Shown here piece by piece: positions 35,604 through 43,796 of a stretch of DNA of 64,000 bases; position 1 is the stretch's first letter; each line of letters begins with the position of its first letter. Both the position numbers and the translations under genes were made by a program. The DNA comes from Ensifer sp. Root278 (GTDB lineage Bacteria > Pseudomonadota > Alphaproteobacteria > Rhizobiales > Rhizobiaceae). The stretch covers positions 249,159 through 313,158 of the forward strand of contig NZ_LMJJ01000034.1 of the NCBI RefSeq assembly GCF_001429285.1, in the 5' to 3' direction. The notes beneath the pieces are model-generated. The model made no database searches. It saw only the letters and a list, made by a program, of their open reading frames with translations, and was not told the DNA's origin.

Positions 35604-35840
35604 TTAGGCCTGAGCCTTTTCGATGAACTTGACGGCGTCGCCGACAGTCAGGATCGAGTCAGCAGCGTCGTCCGGGATTTCAACGCCGAATTCTTCTTCG
35701 AAAGCCATGACCAGTTCGACGGTGTCGAGCGAGTCCGCGCCGAGGTCATCGATGAAGCTTGCGCCTTCGCTGACCTTTTCGGCGTCGACGCCAAGATGAT
35801 CAATAACAATTTTCTTTACGCGTTCTGCGATATCGCTCAT
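35604..35840 (-). CDS. acpP: Acyl carrier protein
   Basis: A 78-aa acidic four-helix protein carrying growing acyl chains of fatty-acid synthesis on a phosphopantetheine arm attached to Ser37 in GADSLDT. The sequence from [18 protein letters not shown] to the end is canonical. It sits between fabG and fabF, has its own upstream gap of 333 bases and hairpins on both sides, which fits separate high-level transcription. Confidence 0.97.
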   Translation of the reverse strand: MSDIAERVKKIVIDHLGVDAEKVSEGASFIDDLGADSLDTVELVMAFEEEFGVEIPDDAADSILTVGDAVKFIEKAQA

Positions 35841-36055
35841 GTCGGAGTTCCTCGACCTTCGTTTCTGTAGGCGCCTATTCCGGCACCGGTACTCTTATGT
35901 AAGCCTGATAGACCAAGACGGCCTACCCGGCAATCCATCCAACCGGAACTGCGGCAAACCCAGGGCAGCCAAGGCTGCCGGACACCTGGCGGGACCGGTC
36001 GACTGCTAACAGTCATGGCCCGATTAACACGGTTTAAGTCTGCCGCAAAGTCCGA

Positions 36056-36099
36056 AAATGCCTGACATTCGCTTGCTCAACATTGAATTTCAGGCATTT
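36056..36099 (-). terminator. Rho-independent terminator after fabG
   Basis: AAATGCCTGA / TCAGGCATTT, extended by ATTC / GAAT across one mismatch, and followed on the minus strand by TTTTCGG. It lies about 75 bases past fabG. The rest of 35841-36173 should contain the acpP promoter, which I could not pin down. Confidence 0.65.
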
Positions 36100-36173
36100 G
36101 GCAGGCGGTGTCCCGAGACGTTGAATATCACCCGTCGCACAATCTCGGCGGGCGGCACATCCCGGAAACCGGA

Positions 36174-36911
36174 TCAGATCATGGCCATGCCGCCATTGAC
36201 GTGAATCGTCTGGCCGGTGACGTAGCCAGCCTCGTTCGACGCGAGATAGACGACGGCCGACGCAATCTCCGCGCCGGTGCCCATGCGCTTCATCGGGATC
36301 GCGCCCATGATCGCGTCCTTCTGCTTGTCGTTGAGCTTGCCGGTCATCGCACTTTCGATGAAGCCCGGAGCAACGCAATTGACGGTGACGTTGCGCGTCG
36401 CGATCTCCTGAGCCAGCGACTTGGAGAAGCCAATCATGCCGGCCTTGGAGGCACAGTAGTTGGCCTGACCGGGATTGCCGGTGACACCGACGATCGAGGT
36501 GATGTTGACGATGCGGCCGAAACGGCGGCGCATCATCGGGTGGGTCAGCTCGCGCGTCAGGCGGAAGACGGCGGTCAGGTTCACCTCGAGAACGGCATCC
36601 CAGTCCTCGTCGCTCATGCGCACGAAGAGGCCATCCTTGGTGATGCCGGCGTTGTTGACGAGAATATCGACGCCGCCAAGCTCGGCCTCAGCCTTTTCGC
36701 CGAGCGCCTTGACTTCGGCGCGGTCGGAAAGGTTCGCCGGGAAGAGCTGCACGCGATCACCGAGTTCATTGGCGAGCGCTTCCAGCTTTTCGACGCGCGT
36801 GCCGTGCAGGCCGACGATCGCGCCCTGCGCGTGCAGCATGCGGGCGATTTCTTCGCCGATACCACCGGATGCACCGGTGACGAGAGCCTTGCGGCCGGAA
36901 AGATCGAACAT
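36174..36911 (-). CDS. fabG: 3-oxoacyl-ACP reductase
   Basis: A 245-aa NADPH-dependent SDR reducing beta-ketoacyl-ACP. The cofactor loop TGASGGIGEEIA (about 14-25), NNAG, the catalytic Ser in NITSIVGVTG and the YCASK motif (Tyr/Lys) are intact. The C-terminus GYVTGQTIHVNGGMAMI is canonical FabG. It lies 39 bases after fabD on the same strand. Confidence 0.97.
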   Translation of the reverse strand: MFDLSGRKALVTGASGGIGEEIARMLHAQGAIVGLHGTRVEKLEALANELGDRVQLFPANLSDRAEVKALGEKAEAELGGVDILVNNAGITKDGLFVRMSDEDWDAVLEVNLTAVFRLTRELTHPMMRRRFGRIVNITSIVGVTGNPGQANYCASKAGMIGFSKSLAQEIATRNVTVNCVAPGFIESAMTGKLNDKQKDAIMGAIPMKRMGTGAEIASAVVYLASNEAGYVTGQTIHVNGGMAMI

Positions 36912-36950
36912 CTGATTGATTCCTTGTAACTGGTGCGCTTGTTCGACGGC

Positions 36951-37895
36951 TTACGCGAGCAGTGCTGCAAGAGCCGTGTCGATATCGGCAGGCGTATTGA
37001 CGGCGATACCGTTGACAGTCTTGTCGATCCGGCGGGCAAGCCCGGTCAGGACCTTGCCGGAACCGAGTTCATAAAGCGTCGTGACATTGTTGGCGGCAAA
37101 CCATTCGACCGTCTCGCGCCAGCGGACCTGGCCGGTGACCTGCTCGACGAGCAATCGGGCGATTTCGTCGGCATCGCTGACCGGTGCGGCGAGCACGTTG
37201 GCGACCACGGGTACGACGGGATTGTGCTTCTCGACCTTGGCGAGAGCCTCGCGCATGGCGTCGGCGGCCGGCGCCATCAGGCTCGAATGGAAGGGTGCGG
37301 AGACCGGCAGCATCAATGCGCGCTTCGCTCCCTTTTCGGATGCCAATGCGGCAGCCTTCTCGACGGCAGACTTCTCTCCGGAAATGACCAGCTGGCCGCC
37401 GCCATTGTCGTTGGCGATCTGGCAGGAGCCGAGTGCCGAAGCCTCGCGGCAGACGGCTTCGACATCGGCATGCTCCAACCCGATGATCGCGGCCATCGCA
37501 CCCTTGCCGACCGGTACGGCCGCCTGCATCGCGTTGCCGCGAATGCGCAAGAGACGCGCCGTGTCGGCGATCGAGAAGGTGCCGGCAGCACAGAGCGCCG
37601 AATATTCGCCCAGCGAATGGCCGGCGACAAAGGAGACCTTCGACTTGATGTCGAGTCCCCTGGCTTCGAGCACCCGGATGACGGCCATCGATACGGCCAT
37701 CAGCGCCGGCTGCGCGTTCGCGGTCAGCGTCAGCGTTTCCTCGGGGCCGTTCCACATGATCTCGGACAGCTTCTCTCCGAGCGCCTCGTCAACCTCGACG
37801 AAGACGGCAGCGGCTTCCGGAAAAGCGTCCGCCAGATCCTTGCCCATGCCGACAGCCTGGCTGCCCTGGCCTGGAAACGTGAATGCAATGCTCAT
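36951..37895 (-). CDS. fabD: Malonyl-CoA:ACP transacylase
   Basis: A 314-aa enzyme loading malonate onto ACP. FPGQGSQAVGMG at the N-terminus, the nucleophile Ser in GHSLGEYSAL and the catalytic His in SAPFHSSLM are all present. It heads the fabD-fabG cluster. A 45-bp palindrome begins 19 bases upstream of its start, which is a very unusual position for a repeat and could affect expression. Confidence 0.97.
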   Translation of the reverse strand: MSIAFTFPGQGSQAVGMGKDLADAFPEAAAVFVEVDEALGEKLSEIMWNGPEETLTLTANAQPALMAVSMAVIRVLEARGLDIKSKVSFVAGHSLGEYSALCAAGTFSIADTARLLRIRGNAMQAAVPVGKGAMAAIIGLEHADVEAVCREASALGSCQIANDNGGGQLVISGEKSAVEKAAALASEKGAKRALMLPVSAPFHSSLMAPAADAMREALAKVEKHNPVVPVVANVLAAPVSDADEIARLLVEQVTGQVRWRETVEWFAANNVTTLYELGSGKVLTGLARRIDKTVNGIAVNTPADIDTALAALLA

Positions 37896-37913
37896 GGGAT
37901 AGTCCCTTCCCTA

Positions 37914-38022
37914 GATCACTATGATTTTGGGTCGAATCGACACAAAATCATAGTGATCGGTTCTTATGAGTTAGAGCGGGACGCGGGCGGATAACCGCAC
38001 ACGCTTTTTCTTGCCCCGCTCT
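37914..38022. repeat. RIME-like palindromic intergenic element upstream of fabD
   Basis: Two palindromic parts. The first, 37914-37958, has perfect 16-bp arms GATCACTATGATTTTG / CAAAATCATAGTGATC around an inner GTCGA-A-TCGAC dyad (45 bases in all). The second, 37973-38022, has AGAGCGGG / CCCGCTCT arms around GCGG-ATAA-CCGC. From memory this two-part layout matches repeats common in Sinorhizobium intergenic regions; a genome search is needed to confirm. The following 230 bases up to the aldo/keto reductase hold nothing recognisable. Confidence 0.7.
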
Positions 38023-38252
38023 GGTTTCCTCTCCATTCACATTCCTGAACGGCGAGTCAAGCGCGCAAGGCCCGCCGAACCGAGCCGCAGCCGCCTTTTG
38101 CCCTTGATCTTCACCAATCAAGGCGTAAGTTTGCCGCCCGAAGTCGACCTGCCTTCAACACTCCCAAGGGCGAAGGCTATCACTCCATTTCCGGCGCGCG
38201 CACCCCTTGTCCCACGGGGCCGATGCACGTCTTTCACAAGGATCTCCATTCA

Positions 38253-39296
38253 ATGCGTTACAACACGCTTGGCCGCACCGACATCAAGGTTTCGGAAATC
38301 TGCCTGGGCACCATGACATGGGGCTCGCAGAATTCCGTCGCCGAAGCGCATGAACAACTGGACCACGCCTTCGACAAGGGCGTGAATTTCATCGATACGG
38401 CAGAACTCTACCCGACGACGCCGCTCTCGTCCGAGACCTACGGCGATACCGAGCGCTTCATCGGCGAGTGGCTGGCAAAGCGCGGCCGCCGCGACGACGT
38501 CGTGCTCGCGACCAAGGTCGCCGGCCCCGGCCGGCCCTATATTCGCAATGGCGGTCCTACCACGCCGGAAGGCATCGAACAGGCAATCGACGCCAGCCTT
38601 CGACGTTTGAAGACCGACTACGTCGATCTCTACCAGATCCATTGGCCGAACCGCGGTCACTACCATTTCCGCAATGCCTGGTCCTACGACCCGGCCAAGC
38701 AGGACAAGGCGCATGTCGCCGGCGATCTCAGGGCGATCCTCGACAAGCTCGGCGATCTCGTGAAGGCCGGCAAGGTCCGCGCCATCGGTCTCTCCAACGA
38801 AACGGCCTGGGGAACGATGAAGTTCATCGACATGGCCGAACGTCACGGCCTGCCGCGGGTCGCCTCGGTCCAGAACGAATACAATCTGCTTTACCGCGCC
38901 TATGATCTCGACCTCTCCGAGCTATCGCATCACGAGGACGTGGGGCTGCTTGCCTATTCGCCGCTCGCAGCCGGGCTGCTCAGCGGTAAGTATTTGGACG
39001 GCGCCAAGCCGACGGGCTCCCGCCTCTCGATCAACGGCGACCTCGGCGGCCGCTTCACCCCGCACCAGGAGCCGGCGGTTGCCGGTTATGTGCAGCTTGC
39101 ACGCGAGCACGGCCTCGATCCCGCTCAGATGGCAATCGCCGTCTGCCTGACGCGGCCGTTCATGGCGTCCGTCATCATCGGCGCGACATCGATGGAACAG
39201 CTGAAGACCAATCTTGGCGCCGTCGACCTCACCCTGTCGCAGGACGTCGTGAATGGCATTCGGCGGCTGCACCGTCTCTACCCCATGCCGATCTAA
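38253..39296 (+). CDS. Aldo/keto reductase (Tas-like)
   Basis: A 347-aa NADPH-dependent (beta/alpha)8-barrel oxidoreductase. The catalytic tetrad is Asp and Tyr in FIDTAELYPT, Lys in VLATKVAGPG and His in YQIHWPNR. The inserted loop FRNAWSYDPAKQDK is typical of the Tas subgroup. The start at 38253 (MRYNTLGRTDIKVSEICLGTM) matches AKR N-termini. Substrate unknown. The ClbS/DfsB-like gene starts 19 bases later and is probably in the same unit. Confidence 0.88.
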   Translation: MRYNTLGRTDIKVSEICLGTMTWGSQNSVAEAHEQLDHAFDKGVNFIDTAELYPTTPLSSETYGDTERFIGEWLAKRGRRDDVVLATKVAGPGRPYIRNGGPTTPEGIEQAIDASLRRLKTDYVDLYQIHWPNRGHYHFRNAWSYDPAKQDKAHVAGDLRAILDKLGDLVKAGKVRAIGLSNETAWGTMKFIDMAERHGLPRVASVQNEYNLLYRAYDLDLSELSHHEDVGLLAYSPLAAGLLSGKYLDGAKPTGSRLSINGDLGGRFTPHQEPAVAGYVQLAREHGLDPAQMAIAVCLTRPFMASVIIGATSMEQLKTNLGAVDLTLSQDVVNGIRRLHRLYPMPI

Positions 39297-39315
39297 AGGC
39301 GAGAATCGATCGCCG

Positions 39316-39828
39316 ATGGCCGTGCCTCAGACAAAAGCGGAGTTGCTCAAGGCGATCGACGTCCAGTTCGCCAAGCTGATGCGCGAACTGGAACAGGTCT
39401 CCGACGACCAATTTCGCGAGCCTTCGCTCGAAGGGCACGCCAAGGGCACCACGATGAGCGTCGGCGATCTCGTCGCCTACCTCATCGGCTGGGGCGAACT
39501 CGTCACCAAGTGGATCGACCGCGATCAGCGCGGCGAACCGGTCGACTTCCCCGAGACCGGATATAAATGGAACGAGCTCGGCAGGCTCGCACAGAAGTTC
39601 TATGCCGATTTCCGGGCTCTTTCGCCGACGGAGCTCATCGCCCGCCTGAGACGCAGCAAGGAAACGCTGGAAGCGCTGATCAAGGCGCGGGACGACCAGG
39701 CGCTCTACGGGAAACCGTGGTACGGCAAATGGACGCTTGGTCGCATGATTCAGTTCAACACATCCTCTCCCTACGCCAATGCCTCAGGGCGTTTGCGCAA
39801 GTGGAAGAAGGTCAAAGCGCTGGCCTAG
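39316..39828 (+). CDS. ClbS/DfsB family four-helix-bundle protein
   Basis: A 170-aa protein of the ClbS/DfsB (DUF1706) family: KAELLKAIDVQFAKLMRELEQV, MSVGDLVAYLIGWGELVTKWI and GYKWNELGRLAQKFYADF are the typical helices, with a WYGKWTLGRMIQFNTSSPYANAS end. ClbS gives colibactin self-resistance by hydrolysing the warhead cyclopropane; most homologues lack such clusters and their role is unknown. No toxin cluster is nearby. The start at 39316 follows a short gap after the aldo/keto reductase. Confidence 0.82.
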   Translation: MAVPQTKAELLKAIDVQFAKLMRELEQVSDDQFREPSLEGHAKGTTMSVGDLVAYLIGWGELVTKWIDRDQRGEPVDFPETGYKWNELGRLAQKFYADFRALSPTELIARLRRSKETLEALIKARDDQALYGKPWYGKWTLGRMIQFNTSSPYANASGRLRKWKKVKALA

Positions 39829-39851
39829 ATATCTAAAAGATGCGCCAAGCC

Positions 39852-39879
39852 TTGCCTTCCGTGGAAAAATGCGTATAAG
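39852..39879 (+). promoter_or_regulatory. Promoter of the rpsF operon
   Basis: TTGCCT and TATAAG are separated by 16 bases, preceded by C, close to the alphaproteobacterial CTTGNC / TATAAG consensus. The expected start near 39886 leaves a leader of about 215 bases before rpsF, long enough for S6:S18 autoregulation. I could not draw a definite structure in it. Confidence 0.55.
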
Positions 39880-40102
39880 CGCGCTGTTCGAAATGCCCGG
39901 TCTTCTGGCTGGTGGCTGAACGGAGGGCCGGCTTCCTCGAGGGGAGCCGTTAGGATTGCAAGTCTTTCCGGCCTCCCGTGTCTCCGCTCTCGACCGTCTC
40001 GATACAACACTTTCTTGCCGGCTGCCTGTCAGCCACTAAGAACAGTCGTTGAGGCTTAGCCGCCGAGGTCCGGGCTGATTAACGCAAGAAAGGCAAGCCA
40101 CA

Positions 40103-40549
40103 ATGGCTCTTTATGAACACGTATTCCTGGCCCGCCAGGACATCACGCCGCAGCAGGTCGACGGTCTCGTCGAGCAGTACAAGGGCGTGCTCGAAGCAAA
40201 CGGCGGCAAGGTCGGTCGCGTCGAGAACTGGGGCCTGAAGTCCCTCACCTACCGCATCAAGAAGAACCGCAAGGCTCACTACGTTCTCATGGACATCGAC
40301 GCTCCGGCAGCGGCTGTTCACGAAATCGAGCGTCAGATGCGCATCAACGAAGACGTTCTGCGCTACATGACGATCGCCGTTGAGAAGCACGAAGAAGGCC
40401 CGTCTGCCATGATGCAGAAGCGCGACCGCGACGATCGTCCGCGCCGCGATGGCGACCGTCCGGAGCGCAGCTTCGGCGACCGTGGTCCGCGTCCGGACCG
40501 TGGCGACCGCGAAGACCGCCCGCGTCGTCCGCGCGAAGACCGCGCGTAA
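40103..40549 (+). CDS. rpsF: 30S ribosomal protein S6
   Basis: A 148-aa S6 protein, which binds S18 on the 30S platform. The first 95 residues ([22 protein letters not shown] ... [13 protein letters not shown]) are canonical. The tail from about 105 is made of Arg/Asp repeats ([16 protein letters not shown]), a long extension typical of alphaproteobacterial S6; E. coli has a glutamate tail instead. AAGAAAGGCAAG precedes the ATG. rpsR follows 26 bases later. Confidence 0.97.
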   Translation: MALYEHVFLARQDITPQQVDGLVEQYKGVLEANGGKVGRVENWGLKSLTYRIKKNRKAHYVLMDIDAPAAAVHEIERQMRINEDVLRYMTIAVEKHEEGPSAMMQKRDRDDRPRRDGDRPERSFGDRGPRPDRGDREDRPRRPREDRA

Positions 40550-40575
40550 TCAAGAAGCTTTAGGAGATAAAGACA

Positions 40576-40824
40576 ATGGCTGAAGTTTCTTCCGCTCCGG
40601 TTCGTCGCCCGTTCCACCGTCGCCGCAAGACCTGCCCCTTCTCGGGCGCAAACGCTCCGCGGATCGACTACAAGGACATCCGTCTGCTGCAGCGCTACAT
40701 TTCCGAGCGCGGCAAGATCGTTCCTTCCCGCATCACGGCCGTTTCCCAGAAGAAGCAGCGCGAGCTCGCCCAGGCGATCAAGCGTGCACGCTTCCTCGGC
40801 CTGCTGCCCTACGTCGTTTCCTAA
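40576..40824 (+). CDS. rpsR: 30S ribosomal protein S18
   Basis: An 82-aa S18 protein with the conserved CPFSG motif, [27 protein letters not shown] and C-terminal [17 protein letters not shown] lies upstream of the ATG. It forms a heterodimer with S6, encoded just upstream. Confidence 0.97.
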   Translation: MAEVSSAPVRRPFHRRRKTCPFSGANAPRIDYKDIRLLQRYISERGKIVPSRITAVSQKKQRELAQAIKRARFLGLLPYVVS

Positions 40825-40876
40825 GAGCGGCTGACTCTCCGTTGGTCATCTGACTCGACGGAAATTGACTCCAGGG

Positions 40877-40905
40877 AGAGGCGCTCCCCTTAGGTGAGCG
40901 CCTCT
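40877..40905 (+). terminator. Terminator or attenuator after rpsR
   Basis: A perfect 10-bp stem, AGAGGCGCTC / GAGCGCCTCT, followed by TTCTCTCCC. The pyrimidine tract is not a pure T-run, so read-through into the DUF2232 gene is possible. Confidence 0.55.
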
Positions 40906-41015
40906 TTCTCTCCCTTCCGCGGTGGGCGCGGATCGGAACAGGTGCGACAGCACCAAAATCCCATGCTGGGGCCGGGCTCTGCCATCCCCTAACTGCACGA
41001 AGCAGGACAGCGAAC

Positions 41016-41969
41016 GTGACGAACGTGAACAGGACATCGCTGCTGACCGGCGTTCTCGCCGGCTTTACCGCCGCCCTCTTGTCGATGGGCGCGAACACGC
41101 AGTCGTCTCTTGCGATCGTCCTCTATGCCGCCTCCGCACTCCCGATCCTGATTGCCGGCCTTGGCTGGGGCAATGCAGCGGCGATCACCGCGATCGTCAG
41201 CGCAGGTGCCACCGCTGCCGCGCTCATCTCGCCCTATTTCGCGCTGCTGATCCTCGTCGTCACGCTGATCCCAGCCGGTTGGCTCAGCCACCTCGCCAAT
41301 CTTGCCCGTCCGGCCTCCGAACTCGGTGGCCCCGACGAAGCGCTCGCCTGGTATCCGCTCTCCGATATTCTCAGCCACCTCGCGGGTCTCGTGACGGTCG
41401 GCATGATCATCGTCGGCTTCATCGTCGGCTATGGCGCCGACATCTCCGACCGCATGGTCGATATCGTCATCCAGGCGGTGAAGGCGCAGGACCCGGGCTA
41501 CAATCCGGACGTCACTGCCGTTGCCCAGATCAAGTCGCTCTTCACACTCGCTTTGCCGCTCGTCCAGGGTGCGATCTGGGTGCTGATGCTCTTTACCGCC
41601 TATTATGTCGCGACCCGCATCGTGCAGATGTCGGGCCGGTCGCTGCGCCCGCGCGAGGATATCCCCTCGACGCTGCGCATGCACCGCAACGCGATCTTCA
41701 TCTTCCTCGGCGGCCTGGTCCTCACCTTCCTCGGCGGCGCGCCGGCAACGATCGGCGCGCTGATCTGCGGAACCTTCGGCGCAGGCTTTCTGCTCGCCGG
41801 CTTCGCCTCCTTCCATTTCCGCACGCGTGGCAAGTCCTGGCGGCTTCCCGTGCTGTGGATCGCATACCTGTCGGTGCTCGTGTTCACGATCCCGGCATTC
41901 TTCTTCCTCCTGTCCGGCCTGATCGATACGCGACGCACCATCGCGGTCACGCCGGTTGGAAAAAACTGA
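41016..41969 (+). CDS. DUF2232 family membrane protein
   Basis: A 317-aa integral membrane protein with roughly eight to nine hydrophobic segments (LLTGVLAGFTAALLSMG, SLAIVLYAASALPILIAGLGWG, AVVTLIP-like stretches and a C-terminal VFTIPAFFFLLSGLI). It corresponds to the DUF2232/YybS-like protein often encoded between rpsR and rplI in Alphaproteobacteria. No catalytic motif is visible and the function is unknown. Confidence 0.85.
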   Translation: MTNVNRTSLLTGVLAGFTAALLSMGANTQSSLAIVLYAASALPILIAGLGWGNAAAITAIVSAGATAAALISPYFALLILVVTLIPAGWLSHLANLARPASELGGPDEALAWYPLSDILSHLAGLVTVGMIIVGFIVGYGADISDRMVDIVIQAVKAQDPGYNPDVTAVAQIKSLFTLALPLVQGAIWVLMLFTAYYVATRIVQMSGRSLRPREDIPSTLRMHRNAIFIFLGGLVLTFLGGAPATIGALICGTFGAGFLLAGFASFHFRTRGKSWRLPVLWIAYLSVLVFTIPAFFFLLSGLIDTRRTIAVTPVGKN

Positions 41970-42002
41970 CCAACGAATTGGAACACTGAAAGGAAAACCA
42001 AC

Positions 42003-42578
42003 ATGCAAGTCATTCTTCTCGAACGTATCGCCAAGCTCGGCCAGATGGGCGAAACCGTAAAGGTCCGCGACGGCTTTGCTCGCAACTACCTGCTGCCGCT
42101 CGGCAAGGCGCTGCGCGCCAACGCCGCCAACAAGGCCCGTTTCGAAGCTGAGCGTTCGACGCTCGAAGCCCGCAACCTCGAGCGCAAGTCGGAAGCCCAG
42201 TCGGTTGCCGAAAAGCTCGACGGCAAGACCTTCGTCATCGTCCGCTCCGCTGGCGAAACCGGCCAGCTCTACGGTTCGGTTGCTGCTCGCGACATCATCG
42301 AAGTGCTCGCTGCCGAAGGCTTCAACGTCGGCCGCAACCAGGTCGACCTCAACCACCCGATCAAGTCGATCGGCCTGCACAAGGTCACGCTGCACCTGCA
42401 CTCGGAAGTCGAGATCTCGGTTGAAGTCAACGTTGCCCGTTCGGCTGAAGAAGCCGAGCGCCAGTCCAAGGGCGAAAGCCTGACCTCGGCCGACGCCATC
42501 TACGGCGTTGACGAAGACGCTCTGAAGCCGGAAGACTTCTTCAACCCGGAAGCCGAATTCGAAGGCGAAGAAGAATAA
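42003..42578 (+). CDS. rplI: 50S ribosomal protein L9
   Basis: A 191-aa L9 protein, longer than the 149 aa of E. coli. The N-terminal rRNA-binding domain reads [36 protein letters not shown], with the long connecting helix and C-terminal domain ([17 protein letters not shown]) after it. An acidic tail of about 40 residues ([22 protein letters not shown]) extends it. GAAAGGAAAACCAAC precedes the ATG. Confidence 0.96.
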   Translation: MQVILLERIAKLGQMGETVKVRDGFARNYLLPLGKALRANAANKARFEAERSTLEARNLERKSEAQSVAEKLDGKTFVIVRSAGETGQLYGSVAARDIIEVLAAEGFNVGRNQVDLNHPIKSIGLHKVTLHLHSEVEISVEVNVARSAEEAERQSKGESLTSADAIYGVDEDALKPEDFFNPEAEFEGEEE

Positions 42579-42602
42579 GCCTTAGCGGCCATCCCATATA
42601 CG

Positions 42603-42633
42603 AAAGCCCGGATCATCGATCCGGGCTTTTTTA
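42603..42633 (+). terminator. Rho-independent terminator after rplI
   Basis: A perfect 12-bp stem, AAAGCCCGGATC / GATCCGGGCTTT, loop ATC, followed by TTTATT. It ends the rpsF-rpsR-DUF2232-rplI transcript. Confidence 0.9.
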
Positions 42634-42680
42634 TTGGCCCCAGGGGGTAGAACTAAAATCGCAAGACGCAAGGCGGCAGA

Positions 42681-43778
42681 TTACCCATGCGCAGCGACGG
42701 GCACGGCGTCGCTGGTCACCTGATCCGCCGCAGTCCGCGCCGGCGCGTCCTTGTCGACGCGCACGACGACCGAGAGACCGGGCGAGAGCATCTCAGCCAG
42801 CGGCTGACCGGGATCGACCACGATCCGCACGCCGACGCGCTGAGCCACCTTGGTGAAGTTGCCTGTGGCGTTGTCCGCGCGGATCACGCTGAATTCCGAA
42901 CCGGCTGCCGGCGAGAAGCGCTCGATGTGTCCCGTAAGTTCGCTCTTCTGCAGGGCGTCGACCGCAATGGCGACGGGCTGGCCAGCCTTCATGCCGTCGA
43001 GTTGCGTCTCCTTGAAATTGGCGACGACCCACACTTCGTTCGGCACCAGCGCGAGCAGTTGTGATCCCGCCGTCACATATTGACCGATCCGAGCGCCGAT
43101 CTCGCCCAGCCTGCCGTCACGCGGCGCAACGATGCGGGTATTTTCGAGATCGATACGCGCCAGTTCGACGGCCGCCTCGGCACCGGTCACGGCAGCTTCC
43201 AATCCGGCGCGCGCGCCAAGCGTGGTCGCCAATGCCTGCTTCGACACTTCCAGCCCGGCCTCAGCCTGGCTCACAGCCGCGTCCGCCTGTTCGAAGCCGG
43301 CACGCGCCTGATCGGCATCGCTGCGCGTCGACACGCCCTTTTCGGCAAGCGGGCGAATGCGATCCCAGGTGGCGCGCGCCCGATTGAAGGCCGCCTTGGC
43401 GCTATCGAGCTGCGCTTCGCTGGCGGCGATACCGGCCTTGGCCGACAGTTCCTGCTGATGGGAGTTGGCGAGCGCCGCCTTCTGCCCGGCAAGCGTCGCT
43501 TCGGCCTGCGCCAGCTTCTGGGCGTAGATGCGATCGTCGATCTTCACCAGCAACTGCCCGGCCTTGACCGCCTCGTAGTCGTGCACGGGAACATCGGCGA
43601 CATAGCCCGAAAGCTGCGGGCTCATGATTGTCACGTAGCCGCGCACATAGGCATTCTCCGTCATCTCCACGGAGCTGTGGAACGGTGGCAGCCGCCAGGC
43701 ATAGAGCACGAGGGTCACGCCGGCGATGCCGGCGAGAAGCACAATGATGGTGGTCGGGGAACGTAGGAACTTCAGCAT
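42681..43778 (-). CDS. EmrA-like HlyD family efflux adaptor
   Basis: A 365-aa periplasmic adaptor of an EmrAB-type tripartite pump. One N-terminal TM segment (about 13-30) is followed by a barrel-sandwich hybrid half (VEMTENAYVRGYVTIMSPQLSGYV), a long coiled-coil hairpin (about 90-200, Ala/Glu/Lys-rich) and the second half (IVAPRDGRLGEIGARIGQYVTAG). The start at 43778 (MLKFLRS) was preferred over TTG at 43787. It is the last gene of emrR-emrB-emrA; the outer-membrane TolC partner is elsewhere. Confidence 0.9.
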   Translation of the reverse strand: MLKFLRSPTTIIVLLAGIAGVTLVLYAWRLPPFHSSVEMTENAYVRGYVTIMSPQLSGYVADVPVHDYEAVKAGQLLVKIDDRIYAQKLAQAEATLAGQKAALANSHQQELSAKAGIAASEAQLDSAKAAFNRARATWDRIRPLAEKGVSTRSDADQARAGFEQADAAVSQAEAGLEVSKQALATTLGARAGLEAAVTGAEAAVELARIDLENTRIVAPRDGRLGEIGARIGQYVTAGSQLLALVPNEVWVVANFKETQLDGMKAGQPVAIAVDALQKSELTGHIERFSPAAGSEFSVIRADNATGNFTKVAQRVGVRIVVDPGQPLAEMLSPGLSVVVRVDKDAPARTAADQVTSDAVPVAAHG

Positions 43779-43796
43779 GGTCTTCAACTCGATTAA

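Noticed and set aside
39316-39828. ClbS/DfsB-like gene as marker of a genotoxin or DndFGH-like defence cluster
   Set aside because: Neighbours are an aldo/keto reductase and ribosomal protein genes; no polyketide synthase, toxin or defence gene is present.
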